Shown here: piece after piece, positions 1 to 12,310 of the stretch
Numbering within the stretch: the stretch's first letter is position 1
Layout: each line of letters opens with the position of its first letter
Source of the DNA: Gentiana macrophylla
Taxonomy: Eukaryota; Streptophyta; Magnoliopsida; Gentianales; Gentianaceae
Reading direction: 5' to 3'
DNA: 64,000 bases
Assembly: GCA_026214975.1 (NCBI GenBank)
Contig: CM047808.1
Coordinates: forward strand, 51,500,321 to 51,564,320
Program-made: the position numbers and the translations under genes
Notes under the pieces: generated by a model
Databases searched by the model: none
The model's input: only the letters and a program-made list of their open reading frames with translations
Told to the model about the DNA's origin: nothing

Positions 1-2163
1 CATTTATTTTCCTATATAGTTTCATGGTGATACATTGTAAGGGGATTAATTTTCGGATTCAGAGATAAGAAAAAAACACTTTGTTTTGTTTCAAGAACTT
101 CCAGTGATTGGGTTCTTTCGATTATCCTGAGATGGGGTAATTGGTTGGTGTTCCTGAGATGGGATCACCGTAGTAAATATTCTGAGATTGAGTATTTACA
201 TATCCCTTTTGTTATTTAAGTTTTATATTCAGAAAATCCATAAAAATATACTTTTCAAAGCTGAATCGTTTGATGTGCTTTAATCAACGATCCTACGAGA
301 TTCGGTTTATATCATATCTTTTAGTGTGCATGTATGTATGTATGTATGTGTGTATGTATAATTGGGTGTATTGTATTCTTTTTTTGTTATAATTGGGTGT
401 ATTGTATTGTATGTCCTTTGTCGATGAATACATACATGATTATTCACACATAGGTATATATAGTCATACATAAATGTATATTTACATATAGAACATAGTA
501 CAGGTGTGTGTATACATATTTGCACTAGCATACTTCTAATCTTTGATTATTATTCAATGTGCCATGACATGATGAACAAAAGTTAAACAGAATCCGGATG
601 TTCAGGTAGATGCATGAACAAACAAGGATTGAATACGTACATAAGAAATGAAAGTTTAGGAGAATATGGACCATCCTACCCTTATCAGGGGTAGAGCGAT
701 AGGAGAAGATGGTGTTGGTGCAATGGTAATTTGATGGCTTATTTGTGAAATTCTACAACTTGTGTGTTTGCTCCACTGATTTTTGGACAAAATAGTTACT
801 ATTTGTTGTAGGGGTTCTCTACAACTCTGGTTATACGCCTTATTGGCTCTCTGAATGTGCTGGACCTTGCTTTTCCATTTTTTTCTTTTCTTCTTTTTTC
901 TGAATGTGCTGGTCCTTTGCTGTATCTTTTTCATTCTGCTAAGTCACTTTGTATCTGCTATACTTTCTATTGAGCCTTGGATTGAACTTGTTGTAATTAG
1001 CTCTTATTGAATCCTTGTATAATCTGCAACAGTCTGTCCTTTATTTGTAGTACTATTGTGTAATTGAACACCATTATTTATAGAAGTTCCTCTTTGATCT
1101 GATCTTTGAAAAGTAAATTAGCTTGTGCACTTAAGTTTTATCAAACCTAGTTTTACAGCTTTTTTACTTGGTGTATTATGTTAGTTAATTAACTTCTTGT
1201 CTTCATCCCGATTATACTTATTTGCTTACCAAAAGAAAGCGAGTTGGTTGATATCGGCCTTGATATTGAATCTGCACTCATCTTGCACTTTCATAATATC
1301 CGTAATCGCTCTTATGTATGCTTAAGTTAAAGTTCTTGCATGCTACCTTACATTTGCTCTAATGTTCTAAGCATCTAGCATAGCCCAATTGTTATGAGTC
1401 TGGAACTTGAGTGCATAAACTACCTCATAATCAATCAAAACTTGAGTTAGTCTATATGCTTAATCCTTTATATCATGTATATTCTCTGTCCAATTTGCCT
1501 ACTCTGATTTGTACTTGAGTCTTTGCCAAAGTGTAGTTTGGTATCGAAATCGATTTAATCTCTGTCAACCTATTAAATGTTGCGGCTTGTTTCGGTCATT
1601 AGCTTGTATGAGTCTAGGAATCTTTGCCAATAGTCTTTTGGGCTGGAACCAAAACAGTCACAAGTGAAAGAAATCATTATAACATCATGACAACATGTAA
1701 ATTGGGCCAAATAAACATGCACATCTAAGAATTTATGAAGCATGTGATGTTACAATGTGAGACATGAAAGAAAGCTTGTTGTGTGAATTTGATTATGGAT
1801 AGTTTAGTTGCCTAAAAGTGATGTTTGTTGGACTAGTATTATAAAGCTTACTCTGTGATTATGGATATATGCTAAATTGTTAGAATTATGTTGCCTTGAA
1901 TCTGTGATGGTCTTTATATCTTTGAATAAATTTTTTTACTGAGACTTTTAAGATCCGTTTTAATCAACCTAATCAATAAGCTATCCTAATTTGTTTCTTT
2001 CTTTCTTCTAGCTGCGTATTTATGGTTTGTTTGACATGCTAGAATGTCTGAGATAGACATGTAATATTTCATGAATTGCAATGGTGTATATGATTTAGAA
2101 TTGTTTATTAATAAATTTTGTACAACTAGTAAGGCATAATATTGACATTCGTGCGACTTTGTA
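1..2163. other. AT-rich DNA without a recognisable gene
   Basis: No reading frame here looks coding: the longest are under 100 codons and low in complexity. The stretch lies upstream of the CACTA 3' end at 2909 in the same orientation, so it may be introns or interior of that element, but nothing in it proves that. A short CCTGAGATGGG motif recurs near 127 and 151. Confidence 0.4.
325..410. repeat. TGTA microsatellite with a short duplication
   Basis: A run of (TATG)n/(TGTA)n is followed by two copies of an 18-20 bp segment containing ATTGGGTGTATTGTATT, at about 360 and 390, separated by a T-run. This looks like slippage and local duplication. Confidence 0.7.
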
Positions 2164-2334
2164 GGTAGGCATCGAGGTCATACCATTGGAGTAGGATCAA
2201 GTTCAACACGTGTGACTTTGTCATCCACCCAGCCATCCAACACATCGTTTGTCTCCCGAAGAGAGCATGAGACTTTGTTGAATTCATTCTATATGTTGAT
2301 GTTGTACATCAAGGAGAAGGATCCAGATGCATGA
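2164..2334 (+). pseudogene. possible last exon of a CACTA transposon protein
   Basis: An open segment of 56 codons follows an AG acceptor-like site and ends in TGA at 2332-2334. It is rich in Ser, Thr and Arg, then has a hydrophobic stretch near its end (NSFYMLMLYIKEKDPDA). It lies about 570 bp inside the CACTA 3' terminus in the same orientation, where the last exon of an En/Spm-type protein would be expected. I do not recognise a transposase motif, and upstream exons would lie before or near the window start. The exon call rests on frame openness and position only. Confidence 0.3.
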
Positions 2335-2516
2335 CTGGAAGATTTTCTAATACCAACTCGGTCAGCTTCTTGTGCTTCATTCATTGGTCTTGCGTCTGAT
2401 AGGGATGATCTAGCGTAATTACACGATAACTAGTTGGTTATGTTGGCATTGTACTTTTCTGATTACATGGATTTCAAGTAATATTGGCATTGTAATTAGT
2501 GACGGGCAATAGACTT

Positions 2517-2897
2517 ATAATGAGGAAATGTATCATAAATATTCCATGATTTAATGAGGAGCAAATGACCTTTTAATGAGGAGTTGTGTTGTATGGAAAT
2601 TTTATTTAATGAGTAGTAAATGACTAGATAATGAGGAGATTAGTTGTCAATAAAAATAATTTTAATGAAGAGTAAATGACTATATACTGAGGAGATTAGT
2701 CGTCATTAACAATACTTTTAATGAGGAAAAAATATTCTCATTAAATGTATGCCTTAATTAATGAGAAGATCCATTTCTCATCATTATATGTCATTAGCGG
2801 CGGAAGCGGCATTGAGGATTGAGTTCTCCTCATTAAAAGCTTTTAATGGGGAGATATGGACAATTTATGAATAGAATTATCCTCAATAAAAGGCAAA
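2517..2897 (+). repeat. CACTA subterminal repeats (TTAATGAGGAG and its inverse)
   Basis: The motif TTAATGAGGAG or close variants occurs about every 30-50 bp (near 2518, 2552, 2573, 2606, 2630, 2660, 2717) and then appears inverted as CTCATTAAA or CTCCTCATTAAA (near 2736, 2826). Short motif arrays in both orientations just inside the termini are typical of CACTA elements, where they bind the element's own DNA-binding protein. A near-perfect 28-bp palindrome at 2826-2853 is part of the array. Confidence 0.75.
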
Positions 2898-3096
2898 TTT
2901 CTAGTAGTGATATCCTCAACAAAGAGGTACTTAAAAGTACATAAAAATTGTACTTGAAATTGTAAAATCGTAAAATTATTCAAAGTAAAGTGTTTACAAA
3001 AAGTAATTAACGAAACTAATTCATTAAATCAACAAAATTACAATAAGATTTCATAAATTCAAAGCAAAACATACAAAATCCATAAACCCTAATAGA

Positions 3097-3235
3097 CTAA
3101 GCCTCTGGGGTCAGATTTTGCTTCGGCTCTGAAGACGTAAGAGCCGAGCTGGGAGTAACCGTAGACCTACTAGAGTACTTGGACACATTGTGCGCTCCCT
3201 CTTTGAACTCCTTTATACGGTTGTCATGGTCTAAG
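3097..3235 (-). pseudogene. C-terminal end of a coiled-coil, gag-like pseudogene
   Basis: On the minus strand this stretch is open and ends in TAG at 3097-3099. It encodes a Ser/Thr-rich tail (SKYSSRSTVTPSSALTSSEP and a few more residues). It is the end of the frame that begins beyond the LTR element at 13654: with one copy of the 5-bp duplication (CTAAG/CCAAG) removed, the frame continues directly from the right-hand part. It resembles the ends of plant proteins associated with Ty3/gypsy-type elements, but I cannot name a family. The AT-rich 2913-3096 would be its 3' flank. Confidence 0.55.
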
Positions 3236-4838
3236 TGTTAGGTGTAATGCCCGAAAGAAAATTTTGTAATTGTTTTATTTAATAAATGAAATGATATTAT
3301 TATTCATATTTATTATTCTCATATTCACCGATGTGACAATAGTATTTACACTACAGAAAGCCCTAAAGTATATCGTTTATGTAATCACTTAACTCGGTGT
3401 ATGGTATATACACGGGAGGATTGAGTTATTGAAGATGTACTTAAAATACAATTAGCCCGTAGTGAAGTTAATCGAGAGTATCGGGTCTCTCTTTAACGTG
3501 CTATTAATGCGCTTGAACACAATAGGTGTGATTGTCTTATCCGGACTTTCGGTTAAGAGAACCTAGTGGGGCATTTATATATGATAGATATATCATATAA
3601 ATTTGGACCGATTTGATTAGAATTCACGATATAATTCTCGTGAATCGAGAAGTCTAATCGAATCAATTGATGATCATATTTATGGATATATCTTAATCTC
3701 GAGGTGATCACGATCAACCGCTTGAATCGCATTATGAGGTTTGACTTGACGGTTAAGGATTACACTTGAGTGTGATCCGAATTACCCCATCTTGGCATTG
3801 TCTTTGGATTGAGTGAGTAGTACGTGTTATCACAGATACGGAATCCATTCCTTCCATTTATGGAAGTAGATAGACGATTCCCTTATTTGTTAATCCTAGA
3901 AACTAATCGATAAATGACGAGTTCATATTACAATCGATTAGCTACCAATGAGTTGTATGAATTAATTGATCACTAGGGGTTAATGGTAAATAAGGATAAG
4001 AGGTTCTAAAAAGGGTTAACGGTAACTTCCCGATTTAGAATGAACAGTTTATGGAGGATTAATCCATATGTAATGATTATATCAATGGACGCTTATTAGA
4101 ATTTAATTAAAACGATATGCGAATTAATTGTTTAGTGGACTATTAAATTAGTTGGGCTAAATAATTAAATATGTGGAAAATACATTTTTCACAATCTTGG
4201 CCCAATTTAGTTTGTTAGGTCGAAATTATTGTGACTAGGTCACAAGGGGTAATTTTCGGCCTAGGCATTATCTTAGGAGGCAAGAAATTGTTTTCTTGTG
4301 TATTAATAAGACATGTGCACAAAATATTTATTGGATAAATATTTATGGTAAGAAATAAAGATAAAGATTATTCCAGATTTGTTCTAGAATATTTTGGGAT
4401 TATCTTTTATTTATTGGATTTATTTATTTGCAAAATAAAAATCATTGGAGGACAAGGATTACTCTCCTATATAAACAGAGTTCTCCCAAGCCTAAAACAC
4501 ACAAAAAAATTCGACTATCATCTCTTAGAGAGAGGATAGATAAATTTCGGCCAAGAGGGTGGGAGGGAAAATCTTGGAGGTTTTCCGGGTAGCATATCGG
4601 AAGGATTCGAGACGAGGATTTCCTTCCACCGGGAGTTGCTTGGATCACACGTGCGGAAGATCGAGGTGCTCTTCACACCATCCTTTGTTCTTCCTATTGC
4701 GGTTCGTCTACTTGGATTTTGAGATCCAAGAGGTATGTTCTACAACCCCTTTGTAGATATAGATCTAGTTATTGTATTACGTGTAATTTATAGATCTAGA
4801 TCCTTAAATCGCTTCTGTTGCGGATGATATTGCTAACA
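3236..4838 (+). repeat. LARD-A copy 1, LTR1 (233-bp internal deletion)
   Basis: It begins TGTTAGGTGTAATGC and ends TTGCTAACA. It is 1603 bp, against 1835 bp for LTR2; the difference is one clean gap at CTTATTA (4092-4098), where LTR2 has 233 extra bases between two CTTATTA copies. Otherwise LTR1 and LTR2 match closely. Confidence 0.92.
4468..4475 (+). promoter_or_regulatory. LTR TATA box (TATATAAA)
   Basis: TATATAAA in LTR1 recurs at the same place in LTR2 (11942-11949) and LTR3 (13283-13290), and as the complement in the right LTR of the 51.5-60.5 kb copy. Position late in the LTR and conservation fit the U3 promoter. Confidence 0.6.
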
Positions 4839-4839
4839 G

Positions 4840-4852
4840 TGGTATTGGAGCC
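4840..4852 (+). other. primer binding site, initiator tRNA-Met
   Basis: TGGTATTGGAGCC starts two bases after LTR1 and matches the usual plant copia site TGGTATCAGAGCC with two changes. The equivalent after LTR2 (12312-12324) reads TGGTATCGGAGCC. Confidence 0.85.
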
Positions 4853-5280
4853 TGGTGATCTATATTTATACGTATAAAAATTTTAGATCTAGGAGTGGAA
4901 AACATGTAGTTTTGTGTCCTATTTTTTTAAGGGGGCCGATGCATATTTAATTTTTTTATGTTGCGATTGTTGTGGTTGAAGAGATGGATTGGGGTTGGTA
5001 CTGTTTACTCGTTAGATCTATTGTAAGCTCTCTCGATTTAGATCGTTTGATCATAGGATTGATGTAAAAATTGTTGTTTTTATTTCTTTAATTGTTCGGT
5101 TATTTTTTATTTTTTTTATAATTCCGGAAAAACAACGAAGAACGATGTTGAACACGGGATGAAGACGGAAGTCGAGGTATGAAGGAGTCGGGGCGGAAAA
5201 ATTTTTGTTATTTTTTTTGGAACAACACGGCTAGGGTTTGATTTTTTTTTATCAAACCCTAAATTTTTTAAATTAAATTG

Positions 5281-5285
<5 letters not shown>

Positions 5286-5337
<52 letters not shown>
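5286..5337. repeat. (TA)n microsatellite
   Basis: About 26 uninterrupted TA units in the leader of LARD-A copy 1. The corresponding place in the second internal region (near 12746-12763) has far fewer units, so the tract has changed length since duplication. Confidence 0.95.
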
Positions 5338-5341
<4 letters not shown>

Positions 5342-7001
5342 TTTTTCTGGAATATAAATACAGTAGGATTTTAATAAATAAAAAAAATTCGGAAAAAAAT
5401 ATATATATTTTATTTTATAAAATAAAAGCCCCTTCTCCTTTCGGGTTCGCGGTTCGTGGTTCAAGGTTCGAAGATCGAAGACATGAAGACAACAAGATTG
5501 TAATTTTTTTCCTAGGATAGATTAGATACGGGTACCAACGATCCATCTCGGTGTTTAAATTTTTACGCAATTTATTTTTATGTGTTTGATAATAAAATAG
5601 ATATAAAATCGGAATTGCCATGACATGCATGATATCATAAATCCACTCCATGCATACATGTAGAATTTTAATTTTGGTAATTAAAATAGGCATGTATACT
5701 AACTCGTGTAATTAGTTGAAATCTAATTAATACGTGGTAATTAATTAATTTAGTAACTAATTAAAGATCCGAGGACGGGTTATGAAATCGTTAAGCCTTT
5801 TCGGTGTGTGTTCTCGGTGAACCGCCTTAAAAGCCCAAACGAGATCACATTTTCAATTCGTAGTGTCTACGAGATTGAATGATGATAAAAGAACAATAAA
5901 TCTTGGATAAAAACGGTTCTCCTATAGGTTGGGTGGTCAACTGAGCTTCGCTCGACCGACTTAACCCTTCTAGTGTGATGTATGCACGGGGGTCCGGCAA
6001 GACTAAGCTACACTGGAGAGTGGAGGGGTGATTCCTTCTTATCTCAATAGGGTTGTCTTGACCTGATTTTGTCCGACTGTCACATATGTTCCAACGAATA
6101 GGACGGGAGGCTTGCCCTACGTTACCGACACCATTCGGAATCCTTGATTTGATGTGCTTTTATGTTAACATCAAAAAGACGTGGTTAGTTAACCCACCAC
6201 CACTTCCAAAATATTGAGTGGGAGCGGGGGAGGCGACATCCAACCCCACGGCCTCTACTATAGATACAAGTAAGTGAGAGAAGGATGACGCCTAGCGGCA
6301 CTTTGATTTTGTCCCCCTACGGATGATGTTCACCCCTATCAACATTCATGGCTTGGTCTCCGAAAGGATAGGATTTCCGGGTACTCGTCGGGTCACTGAC
6401 CTATCCTACGACGGCACACACGGGGCGTACCTAAGAGATCCGATATAGTATGTCACACTCATCAAGGGTATTCTTGATAATATCTAGGCTAAAAAAGGAA
6501 GGTAGTCAATGAATAAAAGGATGTTCGATTCTCGTGGGATGTTCGATTCTCACAAGTTATTCATTGATGAGATTGTCTCGATTTAACCGTCATATCTTTG
6601 ACCTACCTACGGCGGAGCTTCGAGATGCGAGGTTAAAACCTTGGAATGGTAGAGTAGACTTACTTATAGTTTACAATTCCTAAAATAAAATAATATAGTA
6701 GTGTTAAACTTGAATTAATATATGTCATTTTTTTACAAAGATTATATCCCTTACTAAATTGCTTAAAATTTATAATTGACTAGTATTGACTTCTTTAAAA
6801 AGTGGAAAGTAACTAGGACGTTGAACTAGTTAATCGATAATGCAATTAATTTTCGGAAGAGATATTTCCTCTTAAGCCTTTTAAAACTAGAGTGACATAT
6901 AGGTATGTCACCAGCATCACTCGTGTTAAACGAGATACAATCTTAGTTTAATCAAAGATAATTTCGGACTTCAAAATTCTTCTAGTGAATTTTGAGTGTG
7001 T

Positions 7002-7405
7002 AGTGATTACACAAGTAATTTTCTAATTGAAAAATCGGAAAATCATGAAGTATTACTAGTTGAACGATATTTGGAATCGATGGACTAGTGGGAGCTTTTT
7101 GATTTGTTGTTTTTTCTAGAACATTAGAAAAGTGTAACTAAGTACACACGTAATCATTCTAATTGAAACATCGGAAAGTCATGAACTGTTACTAGTTAGA
7201 CGATATTTGGAATCGAGGAACTAGTGGAGTTTTATGATTTGTATTTTTCTGGAAACATTAGAACTGTGTAAGTGTTTACACGAGAGATTTTCAAATTGAA
7301 AAAATGGAAAATCATAAAATAAAGCATTGCTCGTTAGACGGAATTTGGAAGCGATAAACCAGTGGGAGCTTTAATGTTATGATTTGTTATTTTTCTGGTA
7401 TATTA
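7002..7405 (+). repeat. three tandem copies of a ~130-bp unit
   Basis: Units start near 7002, 7135 and 7267. Each holds TACAC, a stretch like AATTGAAAAATCGGAAAATC, a TTTGGAATCGA core and an AGTGGGAGCTTTT end. The inverted relative at 56300-56480 has one unit, so copy number varies between family members. Confidence 0.75.
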
Positions 7406-10400
7406 GAAAATCCGAGAAGTCCTAACAAGTAACACTCGAAATAGACATCCCACGGTTCAAGAGTAGTGTCTACTCACACGAACTGCTAGTTCAAAACTGT
7501 TTCCATTTACGGAATGTCAAGAATGGGAGAGTATGTCTAAAAGTGTTAGTCATCTAAAATCGAGTTGATTTTAAGGCTAAACCAAAAATTAATCATAGGA
7601 TAAGGACGGTGATTTCGGATCAAACAACCTATTAATCCTTGACGATTTTTTTGAGCTAAGTTCTTTGGAAGAACAAGGTAGCAATGCATTTAACGATTAA
7701 TAGAAGCGGATAACGGGCGTAATTTTAGCAAAAATAGTGGGAGTGATATGAGGAAATGAATCTCGGATTCAATCCTTGGATATCGTAGAAGATTTACTTT
7801 TACGCTTTCAAAATTCATTTGAGCGAATGGATTCACCTTCTATTCAACAATTTGTTTGTCTTATAGAAAGTGAATATACCATTTGTAAGTCTGAATCCAA
7901 GACTCGGATATTTGTTTGATAAAGTCAAAAAACACTAAGAACTGCTGAAATATGTATACATAACACATCTTAAGAACTATTAAAAGCAATTGGTTTCTAT
8001 ATTTAGATAAACCCTTCTTCATATTCCATAGTTAGTGCATAGTCCCTAAAAGACAAGACTCAAGGCTGCTCAGGGGTGATTCCTTTCTCGATCCTGGTTA
8101 TATTGTCTTAAAGGTTCAATGACTAAGCTTCCTTTCAATCGGGAAAGGAAAATGGTTATAAAGAAGTAACACCGCTTGTTCATGATGACCTTCGGAATCT
8201 TAGGAAAAAAAATACAAGCTAGTGGGAGCTTATGAGTAGTGACTTCAAGTCTGAAAGCTACTCATACACTCCGGTAAGTCTATCCAAAATATTCTGAGGT
8301 GTCTCTAATTTTGTCGGAGATGGAGTATTCTATACTCAGAAATGGGCCATCACATAGTCCTAGGGACTGATGCTCAGCTTGCCTCATAGTGAAATGCTTT
8401 CACTAAGGGAGAAACCGTTGAATTGCTTTACAAAGTTGTAGATGTGCTATAATACACTGCTTAACTCAATAAAGATATTAGAAGCGAAATTTTGGTTTAC
8501 ATTGAAGTGTAAGACCGAGAAGTCTACCTAGAATATACTTTGGAATTTACAGATAAGGTGTGGATTCGGTTCACCCCACTTCCATAAATATAAGCATTTA
8601 GCACACGGTGCTTGAAGGTAGATCTGGGAATTTCATGCACACGTTCGGTCAGTGACCAATCGTTATATATCTTGTAGCATTGAGAAAAAGGTTTTTTTAT
8701 AAGATTCTTGAAATCGGGAAGGATTTGTCATCTCATTGCGTCCTTTCTGATAGAGTTTATGAACAGTAAAACCTTAACCTTGAAGTACGTTTACTCAAGG
8801 TAGTTACTAACAGATTAAAATCAGACCACATCCAACATTGGTTGTTGGTGCTGACACTAAAATACTACTGAACTAGATCAGAAAGTCGATCCACCCAGAA
8901 TGTAGTGGGAGTATGGTTTCTTCATTACCCATTGCGGGTTCTGAGGACTTACTGGTCTACATGATCGATTGATGATCTATTGCTCTTTTGTGAGCTGTAT
9001 AGGATTCTGATCATAGAGGTTGGTTTACAAGCCATAACCCTGTGAATGGAGTTTGATACTCGTAATCCATTCATACTCTTGTAGAACCACCTGAGTGTCT
9101 CAGGCCCAGTGGGAGTAATTGGATCTACATGGAAAAGAGAAGAATGATTAGGAAAGTTCATCTTTCAGTGCAAAGCTTAGTGGTCTAGGGGTGATTCCCT
9201 AAGAAGTAGAGAGTTAATCGGACCTTGGACTCTCTTACCACTTAGTATTGCATGATTTCATTCAAAGCAGAGAAAATAGGGGTGATTCCCACGCAACTTA
9301 TGAACTTATGTGGGATGATTTGTCAAGGCTTATGTCCTCTGTGGATAACAAGAAACCTCTTGGTCATTATAAGTCACATGTTTCTAAAATATGTGGCATT
9401 GACCGTAATATTGATAGTCTATTGTTGACTGGATATCAATTTTAGTACTGAGTGAATATATAAATATATATTAGTGTTTGTGAAGGATGACACTGCACCA
9501 GTTGGCAACAACATGGGTGTGTTATCTGAAGTCAGAATCTGACATTGCCATAATTCTCTGCAACAGAGTTTGGACAACATTCTAAAGAGTTTGATTCGGT
9601 CAAATTCACTAGAATCAATCACTGGCTTCCCATCCATCTTATTGGTTAAGATGATGCATCTGTGTATGCACCATTCAACGAGGAAGTTCTACCCTATGCC
9701 TCAGGGATGACTCTCTAAATATTCGGGTAAAGAGAAATTGTATGGATTCTCTTTGTGACAAGAGATGGTCAGGTTATTGAACATCAATTTTGATCGAATC
9801 TTAGATTCGGTGGTTAACAAAGCAAGTTTATCATGTCCTTTAGTATCTTGAGAGAACGAGGAATAATATGCGAGGGAGTATACTCAGGTGTGAACTTGGA
9901 TATGTATGATACACTGATTCTGACTTTTATGTCAGATTAAGGATGATCGTTAAGTCGATCTTGGGCTCAGTGTTTAGCTCATGTGTTGAAGCTATTGACT
10001 GGAGAAATCCAGTAACACCATTTCAACTTTAACTAGTTGGTTAATTAACGGCTTTTCGTAGCGGCTAGGGAGGCGAGATAGCTTGCGGATTTCCTTTTCA
10101 AATCTGGGAGCGATTCTAGATTTAGAAGCCGATACCACATCATTGTGCAAATGATGAAGGGGTAGCTTATAAGGATTTCCGAAATCACTAGAGGTCAAAA
10201 GCATATTGGGAAAGTACCATATGATTAGAAGGACCGGAAACATTTCGCTTCTACCCGACAACATAACTGATCATTAAGACTCATGACATTCAGATATAGG
10301 TGCTCCCCGAGTCACTGACCTATCCTAATGACCAAAGATACTCGGAGTATACTTTGGAATTTGAATTGGTTATGGGGTGGGTCTTAGAGCAAGTGGGAGA

Positions 10401-10465
10401 TGTAGTTTGCTGTAGTTTAAATAATAGGGTGTGCTCTAAAACAATTAATCACATGCTTTCGTGCC

Positions 10466-10475
10466 AGTGGGAGAT
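10466..10475 (+). other. polypurine tract of LARD-A copy 1
   Basis: AGTGGGAGAT directly abuts LTR2. This is the expected plus-strand primer, and the same tract is found inverted at 53265-53275 in the minus-strand copy. Confidence 0.8.
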
Positions 10476-12310
10476 TGTTAGGTGTAATGCCCGAAAGACA
10501 ATTTTGTAATTGTTTTATTTAATAAATGAAATGATATTATTATTCATATTTATTATTCTCATATTCACCGATGTGACAATAGTATTTACAACTGCGAGAA
10601 AACCCTAAAGTATATCGTTTATGTAATCACTTAACTCGGTGTATGGGATATACACGGGAGGATTGAGTTAGTGAAGATGTACTTAAAATACAATTAGCCC
10701 GTAGTGAAGTTAATCGAGAGTATTGGGTCTCTCTTTTAACGTGCTATTAATGCGCCCAGAACACAATAGGTGTGATTGTCTTATCCGGACTTTCGGTTAA
10801 GAGAACCTAGTGGGGGCATTTATATATGATAGATATATCTTATAGGGCTGGACCGATTTGATTAGAATTCACGATATAATTCCGTAATCGAGAAGTCTTA
10901 TCGAATCAATCGTTGATCATATTTATGGATATATCTTAATCTCGAGGTGATCACGATCAACCGCTTGAATCGGTATGAGGTTTGACTTGACGGTTAAGGA
11001 TTACACCGAGTCTGTGATCCGAATTACCCATCTTGGCATTGTCTTTGGATTGAGTGAGTAGTACGTGTTATCACAGATACGCAATCCATTCCTTCCATTT
11101 ATGGAAGTAGATAGACGATTCCCTTATTTGTTAATCCTAGAAAGCGATCGATAAATGCGAGTTCATATTACACTGACGATTAGCTACCAATGAGTTGTAT
11201 GAATTAATTGATCACTAGGGGTTAATGGTAAATAAGGATAAGAGGTTCTAAAAAGGGTTAACGGTAACTTCCCGATTTAGAATGAGCGATCATGGAGGAT
11301 TAATCCATATGTAATGATTATATCAATGGACGCTTATTATCATTCTCGTGAGGAGATAAATATAATCTCATAATCGGAGGAGTGCGATCACGGGATTATG
11401 GTGGCATATTCTGTGATTGATTTATTGAATATAATTATTCTGTCAGTAAGATAATTATTTATTTGATTTATCGGAGCCGCTGATTATTAGTCAATTGTCC
11501 CCGACGTGCCTCCAATATAGCATAGCTATTCTCGGACGTCGAATCCTAATAATATTAATTTAGTTCTTATTAGAATTTAATTAAAACGATATGTGAATTA
11601 ATTGTTTAGTGGACTATTAAATTAGTTGGGCTAAATAATTAAATATGTGGAAAAGACATTTTTCACAATCTTGGCCCAATTTAGTTTGTTAGGTCGAAAT
11701 TATTGTGACTAGGTCACAAGGGGTAATTTTCGGCCTAGGCATTGTCTTAGGAGGCAAGAAATTGTTTTCTTGTGTATTAATATGACATGTGCACAAAATA
11801 TTTATTGGATAAATATTTATGGTAAGAAATAAAGATAAAGATTATTCTAGATTTGTTCTAGAATATTTTGGGATTATCTTTTATTTATTGGATTTATTTA
11901 TTTGCAAAATAAAAATCCTTGGAGGACAAGGATTACTCTCCTATATAAAGAGAGTTCTCCCAAGCCTAAAACACACACAAAATTCGACTATCATCTCTAC
12001 GAGAGAGGATAGATAAAATTCGACCAAGAGGGTGGGAGGGAAAATCTTGGAGGTTTTCCGGGTAGCATATCGGAAGGATTCGAGACGAGGATTTCCTTCC
12101 ACCGGGAGTTGCTTGGATCACACGTGATGAAGATCGTGGTGCTCTTCACACCATCCTTTGTTCTTCCTATTGCGGTTCGTCTACTTGGATTTTGAGATCC
12201 AAGAGGTGTGTTCTACAACCCCCTTGTAGATATAAATCTAGTTATTTTATTACGTGTAATTTATAGATCTAGATCCTTAAATCAACACATTGCGGTTGAT
12301 ATTACTAACT
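10476..12310 (+). repeat. LARD-A copy 1, LTR2 (full length)
   Basis: It begins TGTTAGGTGTAATGC and ends ACTAACT, the final A of the usual CTAACA having changed. It retains the segment lost from LTR1 (11333-11565), which has a counterpart in the LTRs of the 51.5-60.5 kb copy, so full length is ancestral. A primer site follows it, so this LTR serves as both 3' and 5' LTR in the tandem. Confidence 0.9.

Larger units (their letters stand above)
2164..2909 (+). mobile_element. CACTA (En/Spm-type) DNA transposon, 3' end
   Basis: The terminus TTTCTAGTAGTG at 2898-2909 is the reverse complement of CACTACTAGAAA, the classic CACTA terminal inverted repeat. Subterminal repeats precede it directly. The 5' terminus is not in the window, so the start given is only the first supported part. 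Because the other end is missing, the 3-bp target duplication (ATA at 2910-2912 would be one copy) cannot be confirmed. Confidence 0.75.
4839..10475 (+). other. LARD-A copy 1 non-coding internal region
   Basis: This 5.6-kb stretch has no frame over about 90 codons and no retroelement motif (no zinc knuckle, DSG, HHCC, YVDD). Related sequence occurs at 25956-26746, 62634-64000 and, inverted, at 53265-58802, so it is a conserved non-coding body and not random DNA. It holds a TA microsatellite, a threefold repeat (7002-7405) and four copies of AGGGGTGATTCC (6024, 8072, 9187, 9278). Confidence 0.8.

Noticed and set aside
5278..5520. Frame starting with a Tyr-Ile run
   Set aside because: The run is the TA microsatellite read as codons.
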